Shown in pieces: positions 1-12,792 of a DNA stretch of 64,000 nt. The translations under genes were made by a program, and so were the position numbers. The notes under the pieces were generated by a model. The model was not told the DNA's origin and made no database searches. It saw nothing but the letters and a program-made list of their open reading frames with translations. The stretch comes from Populus alba (lineage: Eukaryota; Streptophyta; Magnoliopsida; Malpighiales; Salicaceae): the NCBI RefSeq assembly GCF_005239225.2, contig NC_133287.1:17550519-17614518 (forward strand), read 5' to 3'. Each line of letters opens with the position of its first letter. Position 1 is the first letter of the stretch.

Positions 1-119
1 GTTATTATAGCTTATCCCTCTTTGCCGATTCATCAGTAACTCGAACTTGATCTTCTCGAACCTGACGTTTGCTAAATCATACGCATCTCGAGTGCTAAAT
101 TAGAAAGCCTTGGCGCCAT

Positions 120-1890
120 ACCCACAAGTCTTGATCACAAAATGATATGCTCCAATCGTGATCACGCATTAGGCCTCCTAAATTATTTTCTTTTTTTATG
201 GGACTTTTAATCTGAAAACATTATAATAAAAAATTTATTGAACCATTCATTTAGAGGGCTTACGATGCGCATCTACAAAGTTTCCATAGGCTCCTTTCAA
301 ATTAAGGGGGGGCAATTAAGTGCATCCTTTTGTTCTTTTCGGCGGTGATGAAAGTAATTGTAAATAATCCTTGAAAAGGGATCGGTGCCTCTTTCGTTAT
401 CTTCTCAACCACAAACGACCCCTGGGTCATTCTTTATATATCTAACCAAGTTTAAAAAAAAAAAAAAAAGAAGCCTGTCTTTTACTCTGAAAAAAGTGCT
501 TGTAACAAAGAGATAGGAAAGATGCAACCAACAAGGAGTGCAGATACAGCAATGACTAGCTAAGTGCTAGTAAACTTTATAATCAATATTAATATTGATG
601 GTTAGTGTTTTCTTACCCAATATTTAAAATATTACATTGTTTTATGAAAGACATTCTATATTAATATGTACACAATATTAATGTCAATACGATCATTCCT
701 TACAATCAATATTAATATTGATTTAAAGCAATGACTTTTTGACTTGCTAGGAATCATGGAGATGACCATATATTTCCACTTTGAGCACTCACTCCTAAAA
801 AAATTCTGGTTTAGAGAAAGTTGGGTCTGACAAGATAATAATCCACAGACACTTAGACCTGGTGTGTATCTAGGCCTAATAAAATTGAGTCTAGCATAGT
901 ATTAGATTCACAAACATTTGAGCCTAATACATAACCGAGTTCAAGATAATTAAGTCCAGCAAGATTTCAGATCAAAATATGCTTTGGGCATATAGCCAAA
1001 AAAAAAAAAGGCAATATCTTTGTCTGATCTTTTTATCTTAGACCTAGGCTTTTACTGAATTTTTTTTTTTTAATTTTTTAATCTGGTTCTTTTAGTTAAG
1101 AGTTTTTATAAAAAATATTTTTTTAGCATGAATTATGTTGATGGATCTTAATTGAATCGGGTTTTTTTTTTATATATTAAAAATCAAACAAAGTTTCCGA
1201 GGGCAAGAATCCAACCTCATGTTAGGATAAACATCAATCGAATCCTTAAATCATAGAAATCAAAATTTAATCCCAACCTCTCATCCTTACATTTTAATTT
1301 TCAATGCAGCCCCTCCCCCCTCTTGTTCTTGGTGACCTCTATCTTTCTTTCTTCCTTTTGATTCCTCTATGTTAGGTTCTGAGTTTAATTTCTTCAATAG
1401 CATTGAGCAATCTAACACAGATTCACACAACTCCAAAAAATCAAATTAACTGTTAGTTTATCACCATCTGGTCCCGCAATCGTTTTTTTTTTTTTTTCCA
1501 TCAATAAAAATATAGTCGTCTTTTTCATGAAAAATCAAAACTCTTACCAAGCAAACGAGAAATACTTAACCATTTTCATGAGATAGATTGGAAAACCCAT
1601 AACATCTCATAACTTGAGACGCCCATGTCGTATTCATGCATTAGGCATCTTCACCTCACTTTTCCTAAGTTGATAAATCTTTTTAAAGGGCACTTTCAAT
1701 ATAGAAACAATAATCTAATCAAAACCCAATCATTTGAAAGGTTAACGCTATGCATCTTCCGCTGGACCTTTCCAAACCAAGATGAATCCTGAGGTGGGCA
1801 AGAACATAATCCTTCAAAAAGAATCATGTGCCTCTTCCGATTTTTCTCAGCCACAAACGACTTTTGGATCATTCTTTATTTGTCCACCCA
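120..1890. repeat. Two diverged direct repeats flanking about 1.2 kb of AT-rich DNA
   Basis: Segments near 125-450 and 1620-1890 share an ordered set of similar phrases: a stretch around 'acgcattaggc', a piece near 'gatgcgcatct' or 'tatgcatctt', and an end reading 'ccacaaacgac' followed by 'tcattctttat'. They are direct copies about 1.5 kb apart and clearly diverged. Between them, at 820-1000, is a degenerate repeat with 'aggcctaat' and 'gagtctagc' phrases that resembles the LTR-like repeats at 19.6, 33.0 and 39.3 kb. Old LTR-retrotransposon DNA is the likeliest explanation. No coding sequence was recognised. Confidence 0.5.
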
Positions 1891-1899
1891 AAAGAAAAA

Positions 1900-3390
1900 C
1901 AGAGCATTTTTTCTTCCTAAAAAGTAAAAAAAAGTGCTAAAAGGAAAACCATGAAATAAAAATTAATGTTATCCATCCTAAAACATCTAATCCGATTGCA
2001 GTTTTTTCTTTTTAACAATTTAAATATATAATGGCTGGCGTAATGTGAAGTTCATCAATTCGGGTCATCCTGTTTGTAATATGTACCATTAATTTGATGG
2101 TTAATTTTACATGAATATTTAAAGATAAATAACAACATTAAACATGAAAATCCAATTTTTTTTTTAAAAAAACATGGACGTTTTTCTCGCCAGTTATTTG
2201 GAAGGGGAGAGGTCCCTCCCGAGCCGTGTTTAAAACACGGGCTGGTGATAGCGGGCCCGATGTAGCAGTGACAGTTAATCCTTATCTGCCCCAAATTTAC
2301 GTTGATCCAAGCCTCGAAACAAACTTGTGAAAGCACAGTTTTGTTTCGGTCGGAAACTTCCCTCCCCCAATAAATGTCGTTCGCATTGTTTTGATATGTG
2401 TATGTATCAGCACATAAACGCGTTTTGACTCTAGGGTTCTTGCACAAATCACTAATACAGGTTCTTTGAAGGCACCAGTTTCGAAGTCTCTTCTAGGAGT
2501 ACAATACATAATATCTTCGGCTTCAGTCAAAGCCCATTTTACACGTTTTTATGTGAATTCTAAATAGTTGGACTTTTCGAAGTACATGAAACTGCTGGTT
2601 AATGTTTCCTTAAACGCGTTTTCTAAGGTACTGTAAATGACCGGTAACTAGTGCATTTGACATCCGACGTGGGATCCTTTTGCATTCAAATCTTCCATGC
2701 CGAACCTGGTGACTGGTGCGGGTTTTTGGGCTCGTCATTTGGATAGGTTGGGTCGTTTTACTTCCTGGGCCGGGTAGTTCACCCTCTTGAGTATATATTG
2801 GGCCTCTAATGTAAAATCGAATCTCAAGGAATCGAACAATTTCTATTCACTTGAGCCCAATTGTAAAATCTCAATACAGTTTTCCATTGCGGGGGCAGTT
2901 TAGCTGTATAATTAACAATCTCTGGTGAGAATCAGAGATAGATTGCTATGGAAATGGGCTCCAAAACCATCATGACCACCATTTGAGTCTGTGTTATCAA
3001 CTCCCTACTTGGATGCACGTTTCCTTCAATTATTGCTTTTCAGATTGCGTTTGCACGTATTTTGTTTACAGATGAGATGTTCTACTGGCAGAGCCCATTA
3101 CACTGAACAACACTTTGGGAACATGTTGGGTATAACATCACGTGCACAGGTTTTGTCCTGTCGACAGTTGACGGCTTGATCCTGGCACGAATGAACTTTC
3201 CCTTGAGAAATTTCCACGAAACATCCAATTGCATCACAGATCACATCTACTCTTGCAAAGTTAACAGTGATATGACATGCAAATATAACTCAGCATTAAG
3301 CCATTAGCATGTTAAATCATATCGAGAAACTTCCTATCTCAAAACCTGTCAATAATGAGAATGATTGTAGGGAAAAACACTGCCTCGAGC
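1900..3390. other. Intergenic DNA, no recognisable gene
   Basis: The base composition is more balanced than in the flanking repeats, but the open frames are short, overlap on both strands and match no family I know. A near-palindrome around 2222-2243 (GCCGTGTTT/AAACACGGG) is the only local structure seen. This stretch lies 3' of the V-ATPase gene. Confidence 0.4.
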
Positions 3391-3800
3391 CTCTCATTCC
3401 GTGGAGAAGAGGAGTGAAGTTATGTAAGCACACACTAGGTTTGCAGGCAACCAAACTTTTAAGTTGTAAAATAAGACTTCAATAAATAATATGATCACAG
3501 GTACAAAAGTCAAGATTGGAAATTTGTATAACAGTTTTATGGTCTGCAAAATACAATCATTGACAGAACCCAACATGGCGAGCTTGAAAAGCTTTTATTT
3601 TGCGGATAAATCGCAAGCCTACTCCTGCAAACAGCACAACGAAACCACCAAATGCTTGGCAGAGCAGACACTTCCATGAGAAGATATTTGAGGATGCTGA
3701 AAGTGCTGCCCAACCCTCAATAATCTGCAAACCACAGTTTTTTCTCCTAAGCGACACTGACAAGCTATAAATGAATAGCAGTAGTTAGCAATCACCCTTC

Positions 3801-5189
3801 TTATTCTGCCCTGGACTGGCCAGCTCGGGATGACAAGATGATGCCAACAATAAGGCCATACAGTGCCAACGCTTCAGCAAAGATGAGGATAAGGATCATT
3901 CCAACAAAAAGTTTAGGCTGTTGAGCATTAGCTCTGTGAAAAAAACAGCAAAACGTATCAGAATGGATTGCGAATCAAACGATTATTCTCCCTAAACAGC
4001 AATCTTGCAAGTACAAGAGATATTACACAAGAACAGAAAATTTGCCTGTGCAAGTACCATGCAGTCTCATCCAAGAATTCTCATGGTCTTAAATTTACAG
4101 AAAAACAACCAGACATTGTAAGGTTTGTGCAGCAAAACTAGACAACAAATCTCAAAGATTTAAGAACCACTGCATCATATCAAGGGAATAAAAGTTGCAC
4201 CCAGATCATAAGTTAAAAAACTGAAGAACAGGACAGCACCCCAGCAACAAAACTAAATAACAATGTACCACGCTTGTCAAAAATAAATACAGGTTGAGAC
4301 ATTTTAACCATACCAACACTTTATTAGTTAACAACAGAAATCAAACGCTGTAGCATATCTTCTAGACAAAAAAAGATGGCTAACATACCTGACACCGGCA
4401 TCACCAACGATGCCAATGGCCATCCCAGCAGAAAGCCCAGCGAGGCCACAAGCAAGACCAGACGAGAGATGTGCATACCCATCAAAAAGGTAGTAAGACT
4501 TGGCCTTTGGGTTAATTCCAGTACTAATAATAACCGCAATAATCAACCCATAAATACCCAACACACCAGCCATAACAACTGGAACAATCGACTTCATCAC
4601 CAACTCGGGCCTCATCACTCCCATCGACGCCACACCAACTCCACTCTTAGCTGTTCCATACGCTGCTCCCATACCTATACAAACACCAATATTTACACCA
4701 AACAAACAAAACACATGGATAGGTTCAAAAGTTCCCCAGATCTAAGTAATTAGTCAAAAATCTAATATTGATTAAGCAAAATGGTTCTGTAATATAAAGC
4801 TTATCGAATCAAAATTTAAATCAAGCACGTCTTTTCCAGGGTCATTAAAAAATATTAAAATCAATAGCACTTATTAATTACGGATAAACAACCGCTAATC
4901 TTCAAATTTAACGAATAATTGCAACTGATATAATATCAAACTAAAATTAAATCACTTGAGACTCGTAAAATTGCATCAAGATCGATCTGATAATCATAAG
5001 CCTAGCAATTCAATTTCTCGGGAACCGATCAAGGACATGAAAATTAAAGCAAATAAATAACGAAATAATGAAAAAATAGAATAGAAGCAGAAGGAAGATA
5101 TGCAATTGTTTACATGAGAAGACGAGGGCAGCAGCAGCGCCAAGGAAGCCGAAGAACGGAGCAGTTTCGTCACCGCTGAAAGTAGACAT
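3801..5189 (-). CDS. VHA-c: V-type H+-ATPase proteolipid subunit c (16 kDa)
   Basis: This is the membrane rotor subunit of the V0 sector. It carries protons across the vacuolar and endomembranes during ATP-driven acidification. The minus-strand exons are 5189-5114, 4674-4389 and 3933-3801, joined at GT-AG sites with split codons TCA T|GT and AG|A. The spliced product is 164 residues, the normal length for plants. It begins [15 protein letters not shown] and has four hydrophobic segments. The glycine-rich [14 protein letters not shown] stretch is in helix 1-2. The proton-binding glutamate is in helix 4 ([10 protein letters not shown], about E141). The protein ends SRAGQSRAE. All diagnostic residues are present, so I expect a functional gene. 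About 400 bases of 3' UTR appear to follow, down to roughly 3400. Confidence 0.97.
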
Positions 5190-5360
5190 GATTGATCACT
5201 AAATCTGAGACGGTGTCGTTTAGATCTGAACCGAACAGAGATTCTTGGAGTTGAAAATTTCTTGGATCTCTCTGTTCTGTGCTTTGCTAGAGAAAAAACG
5301 AGCGAGAGGAAGGTAATAAATAAATAGAAGTATATAAAATGTCGGCGTTTTAAATCCAAG
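5190..5360 (-). promoter_or_regulatory. 5' leader and proximal promoter of VHA-c
   Basis: Sequence upstream of the VHA-c ATG on the minus strand. It is rich in purine and pyrimidine tracts and has a TATA-like TTTATATACTTC around 5327-5338. The exact transcription start cannot be read from sequence. Confidence 0.35.
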
Positions 5361-5559
5361 CTTCGATCAAATGAAGCCCAATCGGATCTATTGGATTGAG
5401 CTTGCTATAAGAAAATAAATAGTCTTGGGCTTTTTAATGGTGTAGCATGGGCCAATTTTGATGGGTCCATTAAAGAAAATGGGCATAACTACAAATTAGT
5501 CCCCAACATTTGTTTAAGTTTAAATTCAATCTAATAATTTGAAATACTTGAAAGATAGC

Positions 5560-5775
5560 AATCCAAAGTGTTTGTTATTACGGTGTGGTGTATTTTTCAA
5601 AAAACTTAAAAATTTTTAAATTAATTATTTTTAGTATTTTTGAATCATTTTGATGTACTGATATTAAAAATAAATTTTAAAAAAATAAAAAAATATATTA
5701 TTTTAATACATTTTCAAGTAAAAAACACTTTAAAAAACAATCGTTATCATAACATCGAACACTAAATTAAAAACT
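5560..5775. mobile_element. AT-rich MITE-like element, best preserved copy
   Basis: A repeat of about 200 bp whose ends are imperfect inverted repeats. The left end reads AGTGTTTGTTATTACGG, and the reverse complement of the right end begins AGTGTTCGATGTTATGATAACG. The interior has the family phrases 'aatcattttgatgtactgatatt' and 'ttaatacattttcaagt'. At least ten relatives are scattered through the window. There is no coding capacity, so it would need a transposase supplied elsewhere, probably hAT-type. Confidence 0.65.
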
Positions 5776-5809
5776 ACGAGTTTTGAGTACTTAACAAGAA
5801 AAGGTGTAG

Positions 5810-5811
<2 letters not shown>

Positions 5812-5854
<43 letters not shown>
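5812..5854. repeat. (TA)n microsatellite
   Basis: An uninterrupted TA dinucleotide run of about 20 units, upstream of the aldo-keto reductase relic. Confidence 0.95.
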
Positions 5855-5858
<4 letters not shown>

Positions 5859-6089
5859 CATTTTTGAATGAAATTAAGTTTAATTCATACATATTATATG
5901 TGCATTTATACATTTGTTTTACCCAAAAATGATCCAACAAACAAGTTTTGATTGATTGCCTGCGTGAACCAATGCTGAAGTTTTTGTTTTCTTACATGAA
6001 TAGGTACTGCTAGTTGCTATATATTCTTATGCTTTAAAAGGTGTTTAACAGGCAAGTGGGATTTGACCAGTTAATGTGTTTGTTTGCAG

Positions 6090-7635
6090 CCGCTTACAAG
6101 AGTGAAGCAGAAGCAGGGGAGGCACTTGCTGAAGCTATAAAAACCGGACTTGTCAAGAGGGAGGATCTTTTTGTTACCACCAAGGTTTACTTTAATCATA
6201 GATGTTTTCCTAGCCCATTTCTTGGGTTAAAAAAAAGAGGATCTGTGGTTCAAGAGGACAAATGCAATTTCTTGTTGGCTAACATCTCATTTTATGTTGC
6301 TGTCATTTCCTCGCTTTGAACATGGGTGCAGCTATGGAATTCAGACCAAGGACATGCTGTTGAGGCGTGCAGGGATAGTTCAAAGAAGCTTCAGCTTGAT
6401 TACCTTGATCTCTACCTTATTCACTTCCCCATAGCCACAAAGCATATCGGTGCTTATAACACTCTGTTTTATTGTTACTTCATATATCTATACAAATCAG
6501 TCTATATTTCCTTAAGACAATGACAGTAGGTTCTTATGATGAAAATATGAATGCCAAAGATGTTGTCTTGAATACTGAATTTGGAAGGAAATGGATGAAA
6601 CTCTAAATGTAGACTCCAGTTTTTGGAAGGAAATGCCAAACTTCTTACTGTGTTTGCATGCACACAGGAGTTGGTAAGACTGGCAGTGCAACGGATGAGG
6701 ATGGAGTGCAGGGCATTGACACAATCATATCCATGGAAACCACCTAGCAGGCCATGGAAGATCTGGTTTCCACGGTCTTAGTTCGTAGCATTGGAATCAG
6801 GTGAGTTGACACAGCCTATAAGGCTAACCTGTGGATACAATTCATCAAAAAAATACTATGGATAGCTGGATACCCGTAACCTGGAACCTTATTTTGAATA
6901 TATCCATTCTTCTTGTCGCGTCTGCTTGAATTACATTAATTGAAACTTAATTACGGACTGGATCTGTAGTGCAGCACTTGCAGGTGGTATCCTAATCATT
7001 CACTTTATCATTCGTATGGATATGTCTAAAAATTGAATTTGTTCATATGGCTGCTATAGAATTGTGGTCCGATACAAAGTTTCCACTGCAGCAACTATGA
7101 CATCTTTCTAACTAGAGATTGCTTAGCCTACTCTAAAGTGAAGCCTGCTGTGAATCAGATTGAAACTCACCCCTACTTCCAGCGTGATTCGCTTATCAAA
7201 TTCTGTCAGAAGCAGGGCATCTGGGTGACGGCTCATACTGCTCTTGGAGGTGCTGTAGCCAATACTGAATTGTTTGGCTCTTTATCATGTTTGGATGATC
7301 ATGTTCTGAAGGCATGTTATTTCTTTTCGGGTGGATTACTGATTATCAATACCTCAGAAGAAAATATTCTTCTCTGGTGCTTTTCATCAACAGTCTTAAA
7401 TTCTCTGTTTTTGTTTCTGTGATCAGGGTCTGGCAGAAAAGTATAAGAAAACCATGGCCTGGATTGTTCTCCTGTGGGCATCCAACGAAACACAGTCGTC
7501 GAGAGACTGAAGGAAAATCATGGTGTTTTCGACTTTGAATTATCCAGAGAGGATACGGACCTGCTGAAAGAGCTGGACAGAAGCTACAGGACCAACCAAC
7601 TTGCCAAGTTTTGGGGGATAAATTTGTCAGATTAA
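6090..7635 (+). pseudogene. Aldo-keto reductase pseudogene (sorbitol-6-phosphate dehydrogenase / mannose-6-phosphate reductase type)
   Basis: Five exons are readable: 6090-6184, 6332-6449, 6668-6800, 7092-7311 and 7427-7635. They encode family blocks including YKSEAEAGEALAEAIKTGLV, LQLDYLDLYLIHFP and KPAVNQIETHPYFQRDSL. Intact members use NADPH to reduce aldose (phosphate) substrates in the cytosol. The tetrad Tyr (AYKSE), Lys (VTTK) and His (LIHFP) remain, but the first exon, which carries the start codon and catalytic Asp, is not found upstream. Exon 3 has an in-frame TAG at 6745-6747 where relatives have Trp. In the last exon a one-base deletion after the LLW codons breaks the frame; the original C-terminal frame then runs to the TAA at 7633. 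The fourth intron has a GC donor. A functional protein is not possible from this copy. The exact substrate class of the ancestor is an inference. Confidence 0.88.
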
Positions 7636-7639
7636 TCAT

Positions 7640-8150
7640 GTCCATGATTATATCCTTGGAAAACGTTCCCTTGTGTCCTGCTCAGAATAATAGCAGTCCG
7701 GATATTTTCCTTACTGTACTTGGTTTTGTGAAACTGTGGTTGACATCGTGGTCAAGGGAAGATTCATAGCATATATTTACATGACCTCTTCCTTTACAGC
7801 CTGCTTGATTCACTTCATTGGTGGTTTTATCAAATTATAGTCGAGCAACAATTTGTATGAACAGATCAGGAAATCACATTGCTCAATTTTTTAGTCCTTG
7901 CACCATCGAATTGGACGAGATGTCAGCAGCTTACAGGAAAAACACAATCAAATAGAATTCAATGCTTCTGCAAGGACATCTAGGCATCCCATGAACACTC
8001 ACCAAAACCCCGTCTTTCAAGTGATACAAATACTCACCAATCAAACTAATTTGATTCTCTACGAAAATTTTCTCATCACATGTCAAGAATTTGTGGTAGC
8101 CATGATGGCAACAACATGCAACAATGGGAAACGTGTTCTTTGAAATTTTA
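7640..8150. other. Convergent 3' region between the AKR relic and polyprenol reductase
   Basis: Likely 3' UTR of the polyprenol reductase gene on the right half and decayed 3' flank of the aldo-keto reductase relic on the left. Short open frames here have no family resemblance. Confidence 0.4.
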
Positions 8151-10984
8151 TCATACAAATGGAATAATTGCAACACGGTTGCTTGGATAATTGTCAAATT
8201 TCTGAAGATACCACCTATGTGTTTCTGCAGCTGCAAATATCAGATTTGACACCTGCATCCAACACATTACACAAACTTTCAGCTCTCGTAGAACATAAGG
8301 AAAGCTACAATGAGGGAAAAAAGAGAGACATCTTGTGAATGTAAAGAGGAAGATACCACAAATCTGAAAAGCAACCAAATGGTGAGGTCTGCCCCTCCAC
8401 TACCAAAAACTATGCCAGCATATATAACCTGTATCATTAGCATAAAAATGAAGTGTGAGCCCTCTGCACCTCAATTTCACTCAATTACTGTGTGTAAATC
8501 ACAAATGAGCTCGAGAGAGAGAGAGAGAGGAACGTACAATCTCTGCCAAATAGTGTGGAGATGAAACAATCTCGAACCAATCACCACGGGGTATTACATA
8601 TTCATCAACCTTTCCCACATGTTCCCTTAGTGAGCCCTAATTAACCATCATGATAATGAAGGTGAGAATGTATGCTAGTCTCTTAATTTTGCAACAACTT
8701 GGCCTCCCTTTTCCTCAAAAAAAAAAAAAAAAAAAAAGTAAAGATAGCTGGACATTGATGGGTGCCTGGTAAGCTGATATCACCCAATTTATGATGATAC
8801 TTGAAACAAGTTGATTTGATAAACAGGATTATAAGAAACAGAGAATAGAGTTCAGGGCCTGCACATGCAGATACAATGTTTTCTATTAACTCATTCTCAT
8901 GGCTGACTGTAAAGTCAGATGGTCTTAAGACCAGTCAAACAGTGCATCAAGTCAAATGAGTTCCACAGTGCATTAATAGAGATAAGAGGTAGAACATTCA
9001 GGAAACTAGCATGTTTCATCATACAACTAGAGAACAATACCAATATCCAAAGCTCCTTGGCCATTTGGTTTGGATTTGCAACTCAAAACACTCAACCACG
9101 TTTCAAGCTTTGGTATCACCACGACAACAGCAACACACACTACCAATAAATGAATCACATATCTCATACGAGCATCAGAAGGGAAGTGACGCCCACCTGA
9201 AAACATATAGTTGTTTGACCTCATTTCACGGAAGATCATCTGATTTCCACAAACTTCCTTTTTGTAGCTGTAACTACCAACCTATCAGATTAAGCTTTTA
9301 TGGTATCAATTAGTTACAAATGTTTACAAGGTAATATTTCTTGAATAGATGAGTTATAAACATTCCAACTTTCCCATCCAAAGCAAGGAGAAGTATCCTG
9401 TCCAGTGTCCACTATATCTTCGTTCATTTTTAATTAACTTATAGCTATTAACCACCAGTTTAGAACCTCACCTTGGTCATAATATAGCTACATGCATAAC
9501 GTTTTTGACAAATTCTGCCAGAAAAGTAAGCAATTAATTTGCTTTCCCCTTTTTTTTTTTAAGAGAAGTGATATTGCCATCTGACTAGTGACTGATCATG
9601 AAACAGTGATACTCACAAGAATTGCATGGCAACGATGCTGATGAATCCAACCCCAGAGAAATATAGCTGCACCAATCCATTGGCACCATCCAAGCTTCGA
9701 AAAAGGATTAACAAAGTCCCACCAATCAAATTCAATGGCTTGCATTAAGCTTCTGCCTTTAACAATGAACTCCGTCACTTCACTTGTGCCAAATTTGAAT
9801 ACATTAGGCGCACAAGTACAGCAGAGTGTCAGGGGCATTGCTGTGTAGAAACTAAGCTCAAAAGGAAAATATAAACCAATACAACATTTTAGAACATGTC
9901 TTCATGAATAACAAATTCATGGTAAACCAAAAGGAAGAAACAGATTGTACTGGAAAGTGCTTAGATCACAGACATGGATTATGACGTGATTTGATTTGTT
10001 CACAAGGCTGTTTGGCAATATGGTAGAAAGCATATTAACCAGCACGGATCTAGTATAAAATATTCGAGGAAAAAAATGTTTCCAACAGCAATTTGACATT
10101 GTGTGTGCATGTCATGGGCAGAAAGGCTGCAGCAAAAGAACTGGATCAGAGGGCTTCAAGAAACTCACAATAGACCAGTAAGATAGCCGAAAATGTGCAT
10201 CCGAGCTGAGGGGCTGTATTTAAATACATATAACGTCTCAAAAAGACGCCTCAAGACTTGAACTTCCATTAACAGGAGCAGAAACACAGAAAGCCAAACC
10301 CTGAATTTATTCTCTGAATTAATCAGCTGTGATCGATGAAATGAAAAAGTGTTTGAACGTCCTGCCAAGTAGCTGCCTAAATCAGAGTAGAAAAACGGCT
10401 CAGAAGCAATCGGTGCCATTCTATGTGCATAAATCCATGTTGCAATAAGCAAGAGAGTAGTCCACACCACAGCCACCACATAGAAATGAGAAAAGAATCT
10501 TTGAGGAACAGTGAATTTCTACAAACCAAAAAACAGTAAATTAGAAACTTTGATGAATCAATTTCCAACCAGTCATTACAAACCTCGATAATCTACAAGC
10601 TATCATTAAATTCAATCCACGTTCATCTTAAAATGGGTTTCTGTATTATTTTTCAGTGCATTAGAAGGGGAAAACATGCAACGTAGGCTACATAAACAGT
10701 AATTATCTTTATATTACCAGTTAAACGTAAGAAAACGACCCGACCAAACTAAACCCAACAAATCTATCTCACAGAGGTTAAACAAATCATAGTATTCAAG
10801 GAAACAGGAAAATCTCAGAACTTACGTGATGAGATGATGATTTCATGATCTTTCCTCTTCTTGCAAACCCCAAAACAAGTCCATGAAATGAACCCAGCCG
10901 GGAACATGGCAGTGAAGCTATGAGTATAGGCAATGTCCCAGCAATCCAAGCTGCTCTCAACAACTCCACAAGCCCAGGTTCCAT
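8151..10984 (-). CDS. PPRD: Polyprenol reductase (SRD5A3/PPRD family)
   Basis: This membrane enzyme of the endoplasmic reticulum reduces the alpha-isoprene unit of polyprenol to give dolichol, the lipid carrier for N-glycosylation. The six minus-strand exons are 10984-10826, 10518-10169, 9851-9617, 8636-8538, 8428-8357 and 8252-8151. All junctions are GT-AG and in phase, and the product is 338 residues, typical of plant PPRD1/2. It starts [19 protein letters not shown] and has several hydrophobic helices. The C-terminal steroid-reductase domain shows [25 protein letters not shown] and NRVAIIPFV. The acceptor at 9852 keeps [12 protein letters not shown] in frame; the nearer AG at 9841 would shift it. 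Intron 3 (about 980 bp) holds long homopolymers. PPRD1 cannot be separated from PPRD2 by eye. Confidence 0.93.
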
Positions 10985-11979
10985 TTTTTAACAGAAACCC
11001 AGATTAAAGAACTCAGCTTTAAGAGTTGTGAACCATTAATCTGACCAAAACAGAGAATCGGTATTTAAATCGGGAGTTTAAGGAATCACGTTGTTCAAGA
11101 GAAATTGATGCGGGACTCACATGGTAGTAATAGCACTCGTCCATGACCCATTCACGAGGACCGTCCAAAGTCATTTATAATATTTATTGGTTTTAGCTTT
11201 AGATTCTTTCCGAAATCATTTTCAAGGTAATTTCAACCGTGTGATTCTATAAAAAAAAAATCTATAAGATATATATATTAGAAAAAATCTATAAAATTTG
11301 CATTACTTTATTATATAAAATTTAATAAAAAACCAATTGAGAAGAGTTTGTAAGGGAAAAAAAAGAGCTGAAGCCATGCAATTCATGGTTCGATACTCTT
11401 ACTCCAATATTTTATTGTAGAAATTAAAATAGTGTTATTAAAAAAAATTATTTCATTAAAATTTATAAGTAGCTGATTTTAAAATAGAATTTTTTTTATA
11501 TTTTAAAAAATAATATAGAAAAAAAATTAGGAGATTATATCTAAATACATGTGACTTTATTTTTCAACCATACAAGTAATATATATATATTTTTTTTACG
11601 AGCTTAATACTAAGTTAATAATTATTATACATGTATTTCGGCAAATCATGATTGTAAAATCTTCAAATACATTATAAATAATAATATATTTGATTAAGTA
11701 AACATAAGCTGACTCAGACACCCATGTTAATAAAAAAACATGTATATATATTTATAATATTTTAATATTGTTCTATAATATAATGATTTTACCAAGACTT
11801 CATTTATTTTTATGTTTTAAAAATATTTTTTTTAAAATTAAATTAAATTAAATTTTATTTTTTATTTTAAATTAATGTTTTTGTGTTTTTAGATCGTTTT
11901 GATGTATTAATGTATTGATGTTAAAAATAATTTATAAAAATTAAATAAAAAAATTATTTTAAACATATTTTTAAATTAA

Positions 11980-12010
<31 letters not shown>

Positions 12011-12560
12011 TTTAATATATTTTTTAAATTTAAAATAATTTAAAAAATAACTATTATTATCCTCTTAAAAATTATTTTATTTAAATTACACCGCTATTCC
12101 ATTAAGCAAACCGTACTACAAATGTTATGAAACTCTCCATTGGTTTTTTTTTTTCCATGTATAATTATAAACTCAAAACACTTGAAAAATAAACATGGCT
12201 TGTGTTTTAAGGTAAATTAATGGATGTTCAAATTTAATTTAATTTTTTAAAAATATTATTTTAAATTATATCATGAAAAATTTTATAATTTTATTTAAAA
12301 TACTATTAAAACTATCATAAAATACGACAATATTATTAGATAATGGACCGTAATTTAGAATTATTTCGAGTTTGAAACCATAAAATTACGACATGGTAAG
12401 ATGCAAGCCAGGATTAAGATATCCAGGATAATTCCTTTTTAAATACGGGTGATTTACATTTTGTTACATTTGATATTATTATTATTATTATTATTAATTA
12501 TGAAACAATATTCACTTCAATAAGAACGTAATTGTAAGCAAGTTGCCGTGAAGTGATAAA
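10985..12560. other. Divergent intergenic region between PPRD and the BPC gene
   Basis: PPRD reads left and the BPC gene reads right, so both promoters must lie here. The right half is extremely AT-rich and includes a MITE-like copy near 11800-12075 and an (ATT)n run at 12475-12495. No gene is seen inside. Confidence 0.55.
11800..12075. mobile_element. MITE-like AT-rich repeat copy (degenerate, internally duplicated)
   Basis: Contains 'gatcgttttgatgtattaa' and then two consecutive runs of 'aataatttataaaaattaaat'. The second run shows a partial internal duplication. It ends 'aaaaaataactattattatc', matching the element end at 5745-5765. Confidence 0.55.
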
Positions 12561-12644
12561 AAAAAAGTGAATTACATAATTGGCGTTTTATCCTCTGTAC
12601 TGAAACGACATAAAGCAAACGCTAAATACGACAGTTTTTGCCGT

Positions 12645-12733
12645 GAGAGCGCGAGAGAAACCCGTGGTCATCTCGGTTCTCTAAAATTCACCACATTAAC
12701 CCCATCGGCCATCTCCCTCCCTCCCTCCCTCCC
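12645..12733. promoter_or_regulatory. GAGA/CT-rich motifs in the BPC leader
   Basis: A GAGAGCGCGAGAGAAA stretch at 12645-12660 and a (CTCC)n run at 12713-12733 sit just before the probable 5' UTR splice donor. GAGA-type purine/pyrimidine repeats are the known binding targets of BBR/BPC proteins, the product of this gene. Confidence 0.55.
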
Positions 12734-12792
12734 AAGCCAGACAGGAAACTCTCTCTTCAAAATCTATGTAACTTCTTCGATAACATAAATCA

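Noticed and set aside
4376..4753. Plus-strand frame opposite the V-ATPase exon
   Set aside because: It is an antisense shadow of exon 2 of VHA-c.
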